Assembly: GCA_947445855.1 (NCBI GenBank)
Contig: CANFEH010000003.1
Span: forward strand, 1 to 48,193
DNA from: Zetaproteobacteria bacterium
GTDB taxonomy: Bacteria > Bdellovibrionota_B > Oligoflexia > Oligoflexales > Bog-1112
Length of the DNA: 48,193 nt
Direction of reading: 5' to 3'
Shown piece after piece: positions 20,381-29,822 of the stretch (positions within the stretch are counted from its first letter, which is position 1; each line of letters starts with the position of its first letter). The notes below the pieces were generated by a model, which saw nothing but the letters and a program-made list of their open reading frames with translations, did no database searches and was not told the DNA's origin. The position numbers were made by a program, and so were the translations under genes.

Positions 20381-22219
20381 TTATTCAACAGTGACAGACT
20401 TTGCTAAATTTCTTGGCTGATCAATATGACGACCAAGCTTAAGAGCCACATAATAAGCAAAAAACTGAAGCGTTATATTACTTACAAGAGCTTGTAAAAA
20501 AGGATCGTCCACATCAGGACAATGAAGTACTGTTTCTGCAATTCCTTTAACTTCTTTGTTTTCCCTTGGAGCCACAGCTATAATACAACCTTGTCTAGCT
20601 GCCACCTCTTCCATATTAGAAAACATTTTCTTATAAAACACTCCTGTAGGGCAAATAGCAACAATCGGTAGCTCTTCTGTCACAAGAGAAATAGGCCCAT
20701 GTTTCAACTCACCTCCAGCATAACCTTCTGCGTGACAGTAAGAAATTTCTTTTAGTTTTAAAGCACCTTCAAGAGCAATAGGAAAAAGATGCCCTCGCCC
20801 CATGAAAAGAAAATTTCCGCAATTACTATATTTCCCAGCTAACTCCTTATATTGAGGAGCACAAGACAATACGTCTTTAATCTTCTCTGGCAGAGCTTTT
20901 AAGTTTTGAATCAGTTTTGAAAGCTCATCTGATTCAAGTGTGCCTAACTTTTTTGCAAAAGAATAACTAAGAGTCATGAGGGCAAGAAGAGTTGCTGTAA
21001 AAGCTTTTGTAGAAGCCACACCAATTTCTGTTCCTGCTTGAATATACATTGTAAAATCAGCTAGCCGTGTTAAAGAAGAATAAGGTGTGTTACAAACAGC
21101 AATGATTGTAGCTCCAGTAGATTTAGCATACTCACAAGCAGCAAGAGTGTCTGCTGTCTCACCCGATTGAGAAACAGCTAAAACGAGCGTATCACTTCCT
21201 ACATGCATTTTCCTTTGATGAAACTCGCTCGAAAGAAAAACAGAAACTGGAATTCTAAAATGTTTTTCTAACGTGTACTGCCCCACACACGCAGCGTAAT
21301 AAGCAGAGCCGCAACCCACCATAACAAGCTGACGATATTTTGATAAATCAATATCTTTAAGGCCTACACCAAGTTCTCTTTGCTTCTCAAAAGCAAGATC
21401 ATAAAACATCTCGATATGAGAAGACACGATACGTTCCTGCTCGTAAATTTCTTTTAACATAAAGTGTTCGTAAGAACCTTTAGAGTTGGTAGACAACTCA
21501 TAATCAGAAAGATTCACCACTTTAGGATGACAGACACTTCCATCAAAATTTTTGATTTCAATAGAATCTTTTTTAATACGAGCAAATTGTCCATCTTCAA
21601 GAAAGAAAAAGTTTTTTGTATAAGGAGCTAATGCCACTAAATCAGAAGCAAATAGATTTTCTCCTTGCCCTTGACCAATAATAAGTGGTGATTTTTCTCT
21701 CAAGATATAAAGAACTTCAGGACAATCTAAGACCATAACCCCGAGAGCAAAAGATCCCATCAAAGAAGAAACTGTTTTTAAAAGAGCTTTTTCAATACCG
21801 AGTTCTTTTGAATAATTTTTTTCGAGAAGTTTTAAGATAACTTCTGTGTCTGTTTCAGTTTCAAAAGAAAACCCTGAAGACGATAAACTCTCTTTTAACT
21901 CTAAGTAGTTGTCTATGATTCCATTGTGAATTATAGCAAATTTCTGAGACACATGAGGATGAGCATTACGGTCACTCACAACACCGTGAGTCGCCCACCT
22001 TGTATGACCAAGCCCTACAGTATTTTCTGCTGGTAACGAACTAAGAAGATCATCTAGATTTGCAACTTTTCCTTTTTTCTTCACAAAAGAAATTTTCCCT
22101 TTGCTTGAAATAGTCGCAATCCCTGCTGAGTCATAACCTCTATACTCTAAAGCTTTTAGAGCCGTTAAAATAAATTCTCTACACGGTCTATCTCCAACAT
22201 AGCCAAAAATTCCACACAT
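20381..22219 (-). CDS. glmS: glutamine--fructose-6-phosphate aminotransferase (isomerizing)
   Basis: 'MCGIFGYVGDRPCREFILTALKALEYRGYDSAGIA' with Cys2 nucleophile after the ATG at 22219; two SIS domains; C-terminal 'DQPRNLAKSVTVE'. The track start at 22333 is an upstream extension. Confidence 0.97.
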   Translation of the reverse strand: MCGIFGYVGDRPCREFILTALKALEYRGYDSAGIATISSKGKISFVKKKGKVANLDDLLSSLPAENTVGLGHTRWATHGVVSDRNAHPHVSQKFAIIHNGIIDNYLELKESLSSSGFSFETETDTEVILKLLEKNYSKELGIEKALLKTVSSLMGSFALGVMVLDCPEVLYILREKSPLIIGQGQGENLFASDLVALAPYTKNFFFLEDGQFARIKKDSIEIKNFDGSVCHPKVVNLSDYELSTNSKGSYEHFMLKEIYEQERIVSSHIEMFYDLAFEKQRELGVGLKDIDLSKYRQLVMVGCGSAYYAACVGQYTLEKHFRIPVSVFLSSEFHQRKMHVGSDTLVLAVSQSGETADTLAACEYAKSTGATIIAVCNTPYSSLTRLADFTMYIQAGTEIGVASTKAFTATLLALMTLSYSFAKKLGTLESDELSKLIQNLKALPEKIKDVLSCAPQYKELAGKYSNCGNFLFMGRGHLFPIALEGALKLKEISYCHAEGYAGGELKHGPISLVTEELPIVAICPTGVFYKKMFSNMEEVAARQGCIIAVAPRENKEVKGIAETVLHCPDVDDPFLQALVSNITLQFFAYYVALKLGRHIDQPRNLAKSVTVE

Positions 22220-22251
22220 ATCTTTTTCCCAATATTTATAAGGAAGAGTTT

Positions 22252-23067
22252 CTATACAAACAACCTGGAAGCGAAAATTTTTTCTGCTTCTTTTAACTGC
22301 TCTTGAGTGTTCACTCCTGTTAGAATTTCCCAATTTTTTGTTATATAAGCCCGAACAGAAGCTCTACCCTCAGCAAGAGAAATAACATCAGTTAGGTAGT
22401 ACTCGTTCTGGCTATTATTATTTTTTATAAGACGAAGAAGTTCAAAAATCAAATTAGTCTTAGCCAAAATAATTCCTGAGTTACAAATATGGATGCGTCT
22501 TTCTTCTTCAGTTGCGTCTTTTTCTTCAACAATACGCAAAAGCTCACTCTTATCGGCACTCAAAAGAAGCCTACCATAGCCAGCAGGCCTTGGATGATGC
22601 ATGCCAAGAACTGTTAGATCACTTGAACTGTGCTCATGATAATCAATAAAATTTTGAAGAAGCGAAGAATCGAGAAGAGGGGTGTCTCCATAACAAACAA
22701 GAAGAGATTCTCCCTCAGTTATTGTTTTGCCTCTCACTAAATCACCTTCGGCGTAACTAATTCCTGGCACTCCTTTAAACAAAGAAGCGCAAGCAGCCAC
22801 AGCTCCTCCTGTGCCATTTCTTTTCTTCTGGTGGCAAACCCTAATATCTTTATATTGTTCTAAAAGTGGTAGAAACTGCGCCCAGCTATCATCTAAAACA
22901 ATTGCATAAGAGCCAAGGGATAAACTCCACAAAGTATCTAAAATATGCTGCAGCATAGGCCTACCAGCAAGGTCATAAAGCACTTTGGGCTTGTTTCCAC
23001 CGCCCATTCGTGTACCCTTGCCTGCAGCTAATATAAGAGCCGTAATTTTTTGTCTTTTCATTGTCAT
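22252..23067 (-). CDS. GlmU-like N-acetylglucosamine-1-phosphate uridylyltransferase domain only
   Basis: 'ALILAAGKGTRMGGGNKPKVLYDLAGRPMLQHIL', 'RNGTGGAVAAC', 'CYGDTPLLDSSLL', 'IVEEKDATEEERRI', 'NEYYLTDVISLA'; ends without hexapeptide/LbH repeats. Likely ATG at 23067. Confidence 0.85.
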   Translation of the reverse strand: MTMKRQKITALILAAGKGTRMGGGNKPKVLYDLAGRPMLQHILDTLWSLSLGSYAIVLDDSWAQFLPLLEQYKDIRVCHQKKRNGTGGAVAACASLFKGVPGISYAEGDLVRGKTITEGESLLVCYGDTPLLDSSLLQNFIDYHEHSSSDLTVLGMHHPRPAGYGRLLLSADKSELLRIVEEKDATEEERRIHICNSGIILAKTNLIFELLRLIKNNNSQNEYYLTDVISLAEGRASVRAYITKNWEILTGVNTQEQLKEAEKIFASRLFV

Positions 23068-23221
23068 TATATTTAGAACCAAAATTTGATATCCTATAAG
23101 AAAACACACTACCCTATAGATCATGGAAAATCAAGCCAAGAGTCGCCCGGTAGTCTGATAAAGTCGTTCCCAAATGCGCTTTTTTGTTTTACTTTATGGA
23201 AACTTTATAAAGGGAGTGACT

Positions 23222-23974
23222 ATGGGTCTCATAAGTCAATTTAAAAAGTTTTTTAAAACTCGTCGACAAAAAACTTTAGAAAAAAATGAAACAATCATAA
23301 AAAACAGAAAAGCCATAAAAGAGGATCGCGTAGCTTCGATTGAATACTTTGCAAACCACAAAGATCCTCTCATTGCTACACAGTGCTTATTGCAAAGGTT
23401 CACTTTCAGCTTAGAGCAAGGAATTCAAGACGGAAGAGAAAAACAACAAGTTTTAGACTCAATCTTGGCTTTTGGTGAGAAAGCTCTTGTGCCTACCATA
23501 GAACACTTAAAAGCTTCACACAGTATTGCATGGCCTGTTAAAATTATTTCTAAGCTTGGTACACAAGAAGAACTCCAGAATGCTTTGTGGTCAGCGCTTA
23601 CTTTTGGGGACATTGATTTTTCACAAGAGCTTGTTAACAAGAACTACGATATTCTTTGCCACCTAAGGAACCAATCTCTTGGAGATAAAAGTGCAGAGCT
23701 TTTCCAATTTTTAAACGCTCATGATGAGAGACTAAGACTTGCAGCAACAGAAGCAATTTTGCACCAGAATGAAGAAAAAGATTTTCAAAAATTAGAAAAA
23801 TTTCTTCTAGATGACTCGCCAGAAAATATTAGACTTAAACAATCGATTGCTGACAAGTTTATCGAACTAAAAAGACCTCTTTTTAATACAAAACTTTTTA
23901 AAACTGGTTTTCTACACCCAGATTTTGTGATCAACAAAGACTACACACTGAGACATACTTCAAGTGAAGATTGA
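23222..23974 (+). CDS. HEAT-repeat-like hypothetical protein
   Basis: ATG 23222 (MGLISQFKKFFKTRRQK) with alpha-helical repeat pattern ('DPLIATQCLLQRF', 'ERLRLAATEAILHQNEEKDFQKLEKFLLDDSPENIRLKQSIADKFIEL'). Confidence 0.6.
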   Translation: MGLISQFKKFFKTRRQKTLEKNETIIKNRKAIKEDRVASIEYFANHKDPLIATQCLLQRFTFSLEQGIQDGREKQQVLDSILAFGEKALVPTIEHLKASHSIAWPVKIISKLGTQEELQNALWSALTFGDIDFSQELVNKNYDILCHLRNQSLGDKSAELFQFLNAHDERLRLAATEAILHQNEEKDFQKLEKFLLDDSPENIRLKQSIADKFIELKRPLFNTKLFKTGFLHPDFVINKDYTLRHTSSED

Positions 23975-23981
23975 AAAATTT

Positions 23982-24017
23982 TACTCTCTTCAAAAAACAG
24001 GGAGTACTTCTTTTTTT
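23982..24017 (+). terminator. intrinsic terminator
   Basis: TACTCTC - TTCAAAAAACA - GGGAGTA then CTTCTTTTTTT just after the 23974 stop. Confidence 0.65.
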
Positions 24018-24064
24018 ATAACAATGCTAAGAAGAAATTCTTTTTTCGAGATAGCTTAAGCATG

Positions 24065-25351
24065 TTATTGCCTCTCAAGTCTTGAATACCAAGAATCCCC
24101 TTTGATAACCTTCACATGGAAATATCTTTGGCATTGTTCCCTTCTGCACAAATAAGAATGATCCCATACATTAAAAAGTCTATTTTGTTCAAATGGGAGC
24201 CTATCAATCCTAACTTCATTTAAAGACTTATTTTCCCCTAGTTCATAAAGTTTGTTCAAGTTTGTTGTCACAGCAGTTGAAAACTGATAACTGAAAAGTG
24301 TCATATAAAAGAGAACCGCAACTCCTGAAGCAACAAGACTTTCATTTAAAAATTTAAAACCTCTAGAAAATATAAAACTTGAAGCAGACAAAGATAAACA
24401 AGCTGAAACAGGCAAATATAGTCTTTTTTTGATCTCAGGAGAAGCTGGGATTGTGAGCAAAATAACAAGAGCAACTAGAAACCAAAAGACCGTTTTTTCT
24501 TTCAAAAATATTTTTGGCTTCCACTTGTTTTTTTTCATAAAAAACAGACATATCAAAAATGTAAATAAAAATAGGAAAACAAAGAGAGGCTCTGAAAGAA
24601 AGGATGCAAGATTACCGCTTAATGATTCTATACTGAAATAACGACTAAGAACAGTTCCTTCAAGATTTGAATTTTTCAATCGATTTTGAGTTGCAGGAGC
24701 GAAAACTAAGACAAAAAATCCAGAAATAAACGCTAGGAAAAATGGAATATTTCTTTTGAGAAGATTCTCTTGATAGCTTAAAATTACAAAACCCAAAAGA
24801 TAACCTAAGAAGGTATGCTCATTTCCCATCCCACAAAAAAATGATAAAGGAAAAACTAAAAAAGAAAGAAATCCTAAGCGAGAAAAACTGAGTAGATAAA
24901 ACAAAGACATATTCGTTATGAGAGGTAGAACATAATTGCCATTAATCGGCATATAAAAGAAACAGAGAGCTACCTCAGGTGTAGCTATAATCAAAAGAGA
25001 GAAGAATAGAAGGAAGAAAGGGACTTCAGAGGAACCTCTTGAGACCGATTCATTCTTCCCTAATTTCGTAACTAAAAAAGCCAGCAGAGTAATGAGAAAA
25101 GCGTTTGAAACTACATATATGATCCGAGATGACGAATAGAGCATGGTGAAAACTTGCCCACTGCGAATACTCGAGCCACCATTGAAGCGACCCATATAGT
25201 CAGAGAAAATTCTCCCAAAAGAAGTATTAAAGTATTGTCTCTTATGCCAGTAACCTCCAAACCAATAATCTCCTTGAATAGGCTCTACAATCCAAAGTAA
25301 AACAAAACAAAGAAGCCCCAGTATAGCTAAACTAAAATAAAAAGCTTTCAT
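24065..25351 (-). CDS. multi-pass membrane protein of unknown function (DUF6056-like at most)
   Basis: 428 aa, about 10 hydrophobic helices; 'GRIFSDYMGRFNGGSSIRSGQVF' loop. Confidence 0.5.
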   Translation of the reverse strand: MKAFYFSLAILGLLCFVLLWIVEPIQGDYWFGGYWHKRQYFNTSFGRIFSDYMGRFNGGSSIRSGQVFTMLYSSSRIIYVVSNAFLITLLAFLVTKLGKNESVSRGSSEVPFFLLFFSLLIIATPEVALCFFYMPINGNYVLPLITNMSLFYLLSFSRLGFLSFLVFPLSFFCGMGNEHTFLGYLLGFVILSYQENLLKRNIPFFLAFISGFFVLVFAPATQNRLKNSNLEGTVLSRYFSIESLSGNLASFLSEPLFVFLFLFTFLICLFFMKKNKWKPKIFLKEKTVFWFLVALVILLTIPASPEIKKRLYLPVSACLSLSASSFIFSRGFKFLNESLVASGVAVLFYMTLFSYQFSTAVTTNLNKLYELGENKSLNEVRIDRLPFEQNRLFNVWDHSYLCRREQCQRYFHVKVIKGDSWYSRLERQ

Positions 25352-25502
25352 GTGAAATTTTTATAACCTCTAGAAAGTTATTATTAAAAATTACTACTGG
25401 ATTGGAAGTTTAGGATTATCTTAACTTAGCTTAAGATTTATAGTTATTTGAATCAAGATTTTTTTAGAAAAATCAAAATATGACTACAAGCCTTAGAAAC
25501 AT

Positions 25503-25556
25503 GGGACATCCTTCGCTTTGCTCAAGGCATGAAGAGTGGATTGGGGGATTCTTTGT
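25503..25556. repeat. divergent copy of the REP-like element present at 47567-47790
   Basis: GGGACATCCTTCGCTTTGCTCAAGGCATGA compares with the reverse complement of the right-end repeat, GGGAGATTCTTCGCTCTGCTCAGAATGA; followed by GGGGGATTCTTTG. Confidence 0.5.
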
Positions 25557-25557
25557 G

Positions 25558-25932
25558 TTAATCTTGGTACCAATCACAATCTACGTCATTTTGATCACAC
25601 CACATGCCCTTTACCTGGTTTTTTCCAGCTTCATTATATAGAAAGACTATCATTTTATCATCAGCACTAGCATTTGTCTTTCCCATAGCAACACAAGCCA
25701 TGTACGTAGGCTTACACAGAGTGTTTTCTGTCAGATTTACTCCTCCATGTGTCCGTGCAGTTTTAGCTCTCAAGCAGGATGTTGGTGTAGTCTGCCCATT
25801 TGGTGTAGAAACTTGATCCATAAATCCAAAAGTAAAATCTTTTTCAAATTGTTTACAAGCGGCTAGTCCTTTATTTTTAGTACAAGAAAAAAGAAGAGCA
25901 CTTCCAAAGATGACTGTTAATAAAATTCTCAT
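25558..25932 (-). CDS. small lipoprotein of unknown function
   Basis: Signal peptide with lipobox-like 'ALLFSC|TKNKG'; SD GAAAGGA upstream of ATG. Confidence 0.65.
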   Translation of the reverse strand: MRILLTVIFGSALLFSCTKNKGLAACKQFEKDFTFGFMDQVSTPNGQTTPTSCLRAKTARTHGGVNLTENTLCKPTYMACVAMGKTNASADDKMIVFLYNEAGKNQVKGMWCDQNDVDCDWYQD

Positions 25933-25976
25933 GATTTGTTCCTTTCCTGTTGTTGTAGAACAAAGAACAAATCGGC

Positions 25977-25987
25977 GGGGGGGGGGG
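25977..25987. repeat. G11 homopolymer (C11 on the minus strand)
   Basis: cggcGGGGGGGGGGGagc, 45 bp upstream of the lipoprotein start codon; strikingly G-rich in an AT-rich background. Confidence 0.9.
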
Positions 25988-26011
25988 AGCTTTAGTGTTT
26001 ATACTATTTTG

Positions 26012-26059
26012 TTTAGTGCAAATAGCTTTTTTAAATTTAGTGCAAATAGCTTTTTTAAA
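26012..26059. repeat. exact tandem direct repeat, 2 x 24 bp
   Basis: TTTAGTGCAAATAGCTTTTTTAAA repeated twice without mismatch. Confidence 0.9.
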
Positions 26060-26101
26060 TTGTTTCAGATGGTTACCTTGTTTTTTTGTCTTCAAGTAGA
26101 A

Positions 26102-26554
26102 CTATAGAATCTCATCTCCGACACCACGACCTGATTTTTTCATTCTTTCTAGATATTCTTTGTAGGTAACACTGTGTCTTGTCCAAGGAGCAAGTTCTAA
26201 GCGTTTTTTAGGAATAGGATCTCCAGTACCCTCGCAATAACCGTAATCTCCTGATTTTATTTTTCCAAGGGCACGCTCTATTTCGAACAGTCTTTGCCTG
26301 TCTCTATTCAAAAGACGGAAAGTCAAATCTTGTTCAATATTGATTGCTGCCAAATCAACATCATCTCGCATTTCATTAGTATCTAACTTGATGCTTCCTT
26401 TCGCCATAGCCTGCTTTGCATTGCTAATGATGATAGCTTTTTCTCTTCTCAACACTTCACGAAAAAGCAAAAGCTCATCTGCAGAAAAAAGTTCTGAGGG
26501 TGCAATTTGTTCTTCAGTGATTCCGCTTCTCTGATAACTTGTGGTTTCGCCCAT
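26102..26554 (-). CDS. DksA/TraR family transcriptional regulator, zinc-finger Cys mostly lost
   Basis: 'DDVDLAAINIEQDLTFRLLNRDRQRLFEIERALGKIKSGDYGYCEGTGDPIPKKRLELAPWTRHSVTYKEYLER' follows the DksA layout with a single Cys. Confidence 0.85.
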   Translation of the reverse strand: MGETTSYQRSGITEEQIAPSELFSADELLLFREVLRREKAIIISNAKQAMAKGSIKLDTNEMRDDVDLAAINIEQDLTFRLLNRDRQRLFEIERALGKIKSGDYGYCEGTGDPIPKKRLELAPWTRHSVTYKEYLERMKKSGRGVGDEIL

Positions 26555-26689
26555 AGTTCATAAACCCTTACAAAAGGACTAGGTCAGAGGCTCTAAAAAA
26601 AACGAATACTATCCACACAATAACCAAACTGATTTAAGCGAAATAAAAAACTTCACTTAAAACACAGAAAGTGGGGAAGATTCTAGGAA

Positions 26690-29383
26690 CTAAAAGAAGG
26701 TTTGTCCATCATGAAATAAACTTTTGGTTGGATTATTCTGACATATAACTACCAGATCATTCAGAATATTTAAGGCTTGAACAGGTGTGGTGCGATTTAT
26801 ATTGATTCTTTCAAGACGTGATAGAATTTCCTGAGAACGTAAATCCCTAATATCCACATTGGGTGATTTTAAAGACAGTGTCAACGGGGCAGACTGGATC
26901 TTATTTTCTTTTACTGCCAAAGGCTCTTTCTCTTTTTTATTGATTAACTTCTGTGCAAATAAAAGAACTTCTTTTGGGATACCAGCTAACTTAGCAACCT
27001 CGAGTCCATAAGAGTTGCCACTAGAACCCTCTATCAACTCGTGAGTAAAGTGTACACAATCTGCTTTCTGAAGAACTTTTGTGTGCACTAATTTAACAGA
27101 CGCTAACTTCCTTGCTGGCTCAACAAGTTCATGATAGTGAGTGGCAAACAAAGTCCAAGCTTTCACGTGGTGAGCAATAAAATCTAGAATACCATGAGCC
27201 AAAGCTAAACCATCTTCTGTGGAAGTTCCTCGACCAACTTCATCAAGAATGACAAGACTTTTACTTGTTGCGTGACGAAGAATGTGAGAAGCCTCTTTCA
27301 TCTCAACCATAAAAGTAGAAAGACCCTGAGAAAGATCATCACTTGCTCCTACTCTTGTGTAGAGGTTATCAAACACAGGAAGACTAGCTTCTTCGCATGG
27401 AAGATAAGATCCCATTTGTGCCAAAACAGCACATAGCGCTGTCTGACGCATAATGGTAGACTTACCAGCCATATTGGGACCCGTGATAAGAAGAATTTTA
27501 GACCCTTCGTCCATCATGATATCATTTGCTACAAACTGTGAGCTCCCAACTAACTTTTCAACGACAGGGTGCCTAGCTTTTTTTAAGAAGAGTTTTTTAT
27601 TTTCAGTAAAACTTGGTTTACAATAAGAGTCTCTAATTGCAGTCCAAGCAAAAGAAAGAACTAAATCAAACTGAGCTAAATGGCTTGCTAGCTCAAGAAG
27701 AACCTCATAAGACTCTTGCAGTTTTAAAATTAATTGAGAGTAAAGTTCCTGCTCTAAAGCAACTGCTTGATCCCTTGCAGAAGACAGTACCTCATCTAGA
27801 TCTTTTAACTCCTCTGTTAAAAAGCGATCACAGTTCACCATAGTTTGACGACGCACAAAACTTTCAGGCACTTTTTTCAAATGGGATTTAGAGATTTCAA
27901 TCAAAAGACCATAGGTTTTGTGTGGTTTTATTTTTAAATTTGTAATCCCTGTTTGCTCTCTTAGCTCATTTTGATAGTCGTCAATTTTTTCTTGACCTCG
28001 ATCTACATATTCAAGAAGTTCATCAAGTTTTGAACTGTAGCCTTTACAAAAAACTTGAAAATCAGAGCCCAGTTGAGACGGCACTTCCACGAGAGAATCT
28101 TCTAAAAGAGAAAGAGAATTTTTGTAAGCACCTAAAGAAACCTCAAAAGATATAAACACATCATTCTCAATTTTTTTTGAGATTACTTGAAGCTTCATGT
28201 GCAGAGAAGCCACTTTTTTTAGTCCTTCTGTGACTTTTGCAAGTTCTTGAGGACGAATGCTACTAGAAGCAATACGAGCATTTAAACGCTCAAGATCTCC
28301 AAGTCCAGAAAGAGAATTTCTCAAAGAAAGAACAACCTCTTGTCCAGAGTTATAGAAGGCTTCTACTTTTTTTTGTCTTTCTAAAATTTTCTCTTCCTTT
28401 AGAACAAGGTTGACAAGAGAATATTTTAGCAAGCGAGCTCCCATAGGAGTCAATGTTTCATTAATAGCGTGATATAAACTTCCTTTTTGTTTTTGACTAC
28501 GAAGAGTTTCTAGCAATTCAAGATCTCTGACTACAGAGGGTTCTAGAGCTTTTGAATCAAGATCAAAAAGAGCTTTCAAACTTCTAAAATGTGCCAACTT
28601 AAAATGAAGCTCTTTTAAATACAAAAGAACAGCAGTGACAAGCTCTTCTCCTCCTTGCACTTGACCACAAGGTTGAGCTTCAAAAGAAACCTGACCAAAA
28701 ACTTCTTTGTATAATTCATCCCTAGAGTTCTTATCGTTTAAAATAGATTCACTCAACGTGCCCATCAGAAGAGAAGAGTATTTTTCAGAGTTTTTAAAAG
28801 TTTCTTGAAAACTATTTTGACAAAACTTTCTTAATAGAAGTTCTTTTGGACTATAATTTTCTACTAGTTGATATACTTCTTCTCTGGAAGACAGTTGACC
28901 AATCCGAAGCTCTCCAGTAGAAACATCACAAATCAAAGCAGACCAAAGTTTAGATTTTGGATCTTCATAAGCAGCTAAAAGATAGTTAGAGCTCTCAAGA
29001 TCAAGCCCCTCTAGTTCATCAATACAAGCTGGAGTCAGGACTTTTATGATCTCTCTTTTTACAAGACCTTTTGCTTGAGAAGCCTCTTCCACTTGATCAG
29101 CAATTGCTACTTTGTAATTCATAGCAAGGAGCTTCATCCAATAGTTCCTTGCACTGTGATGAGGAACCCCACAGAAAGCAATTTTGTTTTTATCTCCTCG
29201 TTCTCTGCTTGTAAGAACAATGTTTAACTTCGGAGCTACTAAACTGGCATCATCTCCAAAGATTTCATAGAAATCTCCCATTCTAAAAAATAAAATAGCC
29301 TCAGGCCTTGTCATCTTAAGTTTATAGTACTGCTGAAGCATGGGGGTCATAGAATCTAGACTCATGGTTTCCAAATTCGTCAT
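26690..29383 (-). CDS. mutS: DNA mismatch repair protein MutS
   Basis: 'TPMLQQYYKLKMTRPEAILFFRMGDFYEIFGDDA' mismatch-binding FxE motif; 'ITGPNMAGKSTIMRQTAL'; 'DEVGRGTSTEDGLALAHGIL'. Confidence 0.98.
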   Translation of the reverse strand: MTNLETMSLDSMTPMLQQYYKLKMTRPEAILFFRMGDFYEIFGDDASLVAPKLNIVLTSRERGDKNKIAFCGVPHHSARNYWMKLLAMNYKVAIADQVEEASQAKGLVKREIIKVLTPACIDELEGLDLESSNYLLAAYEDPKSKLWSALICDVSTGELRIGQLSSREEVYQLVENYSPKELLLRKFCQNSFQETFKNSEKYSSLLMGTLSESILNDKNSRDELYKEVFGQVSFEAQPCGQVQGGEELVTAVLLYLKELHFKLAHFRSLKALFDLDSKALEPSVVRDLELLETLRSQKQKGSLYHAINETLTPMGARLLKYSLVNLVLKEEKILERQKKVEAFYNSGQEVVLSLRNSLSGLGDLERLNARIASSSIRPQELAKVTEGLKKVASLHMKLQVISKKIENDVFISFEVSLGAYKNSLSLLEDSLVEVPSQLGSDFQVFCKGYSSKLDELLEYVDRGQEKIDDYQNELREQTGITNLKIKPHKTYGLLIEISKSHLKKVPESFVRRQTMVNCDRFLTEELKDLDEVLSSARDQAVALEQELYSQLILKLQESYEVLLELASHLAQFDLVLSFAWTAIRDSYCKPSFTENKKLFLKKARHPVVEKLVGSSQFVANDIMMDEGSKILLITGPNMAGKSTIMRQTALCAVLAQMGSYLPCEEASLPVFDNLYTRVGASDDLSQGLSTFMVEMKEASHILRHATSKSLVILDEVGRGTSTEDGLALAHGILDFIAHHVKAWTLFATHYHELVEPARKLASVKLVHTKVLQKADCVHFTHELIEGSSGNSYGLEVAKLAGIPKEVLLFAQKLINKKEKEPLAVKENKIQSAPLTLSLKSPNVDIRDLRSQEILSRLERININRTTPVQALNILNDLVVICQNNPTKSLFHDGQTFF

Positions 29384-29403
29384 AAAAATAGCTCTACTTT
29401 CTC

Positions 29404-29742
29404 TTAATGTAATTTTTGCCCGTTAGAAATTTCATCAGACAGGTTAGGTAGAATAATTGATTTCTTTGCATCCAAAAAACCAAGAAGCAAAAACTCTGAA
29501 CTAAAACCACCTATGTTTCTTGTGCCGATGTTCACACACCCCATCACTTTCTTATCAAGCAATTCTTCAGGTTTATAGCGAACTGTGACTTGAGATGATG
29601 TTTTTTTGATCCCAATTTTGTCTCCAAAATTTACCCAAATTTTGTAGGCAGGCTGACGTGCTTTAGGAAACTCTTCCACCTGGATCACTGTTCCTGCTAG
29701 AATTTCAACACAGCTAAAATGTTCATAACTTACTTGTTCCAT
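29404..29742 (-). CDS. csaA: CsaA-like tRNA-binding-domain protein
   Basis: 'VEILAGTVIQVEEFPKARQPAYKIWVNFGDKIGIKKTSSQVT...KKVMGCVNIGTRNIGGFSSEFLLLGF'; internal ATG at 29742 fits other CsaA starts. Confidence 0.85.
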   Translation of the reverse strand: MEQVSYEHFSCVEILAGTVIQVEEFPKARQPAYKIWVNFGDKIGIKKTSSQVTVRYKPEELLDKKVMGCVNIGTRNIGGFSSEFLLLGFLDAKKSIILPNLSDEISNGQKLH

Positions 29743-29822
29743 AGAAAATTCTTTCTTAACCTCTAAAAAAAAATTTAGTTTGGCTGAAACTAGCATGAAT
29801 TTATGGTGGGTTGAAAGATCAT

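Noticed and set aside
23068-23221. glmS ribozyme or riboswitch upstream of the glmU'-glmS operon
   Set aside because: No recognisable glmS ribozyme core or other riboswitch motif in the leader.
25877-26095. 72-aa minus ORF covering the tandem repeat and poly-C (KKAICTKF repeats, PPPPP)
   Set aside because: Overlaps the lipoprotein start in another frame; the apparent peptide repeat simply reflects the 24-bp DNA repeat.
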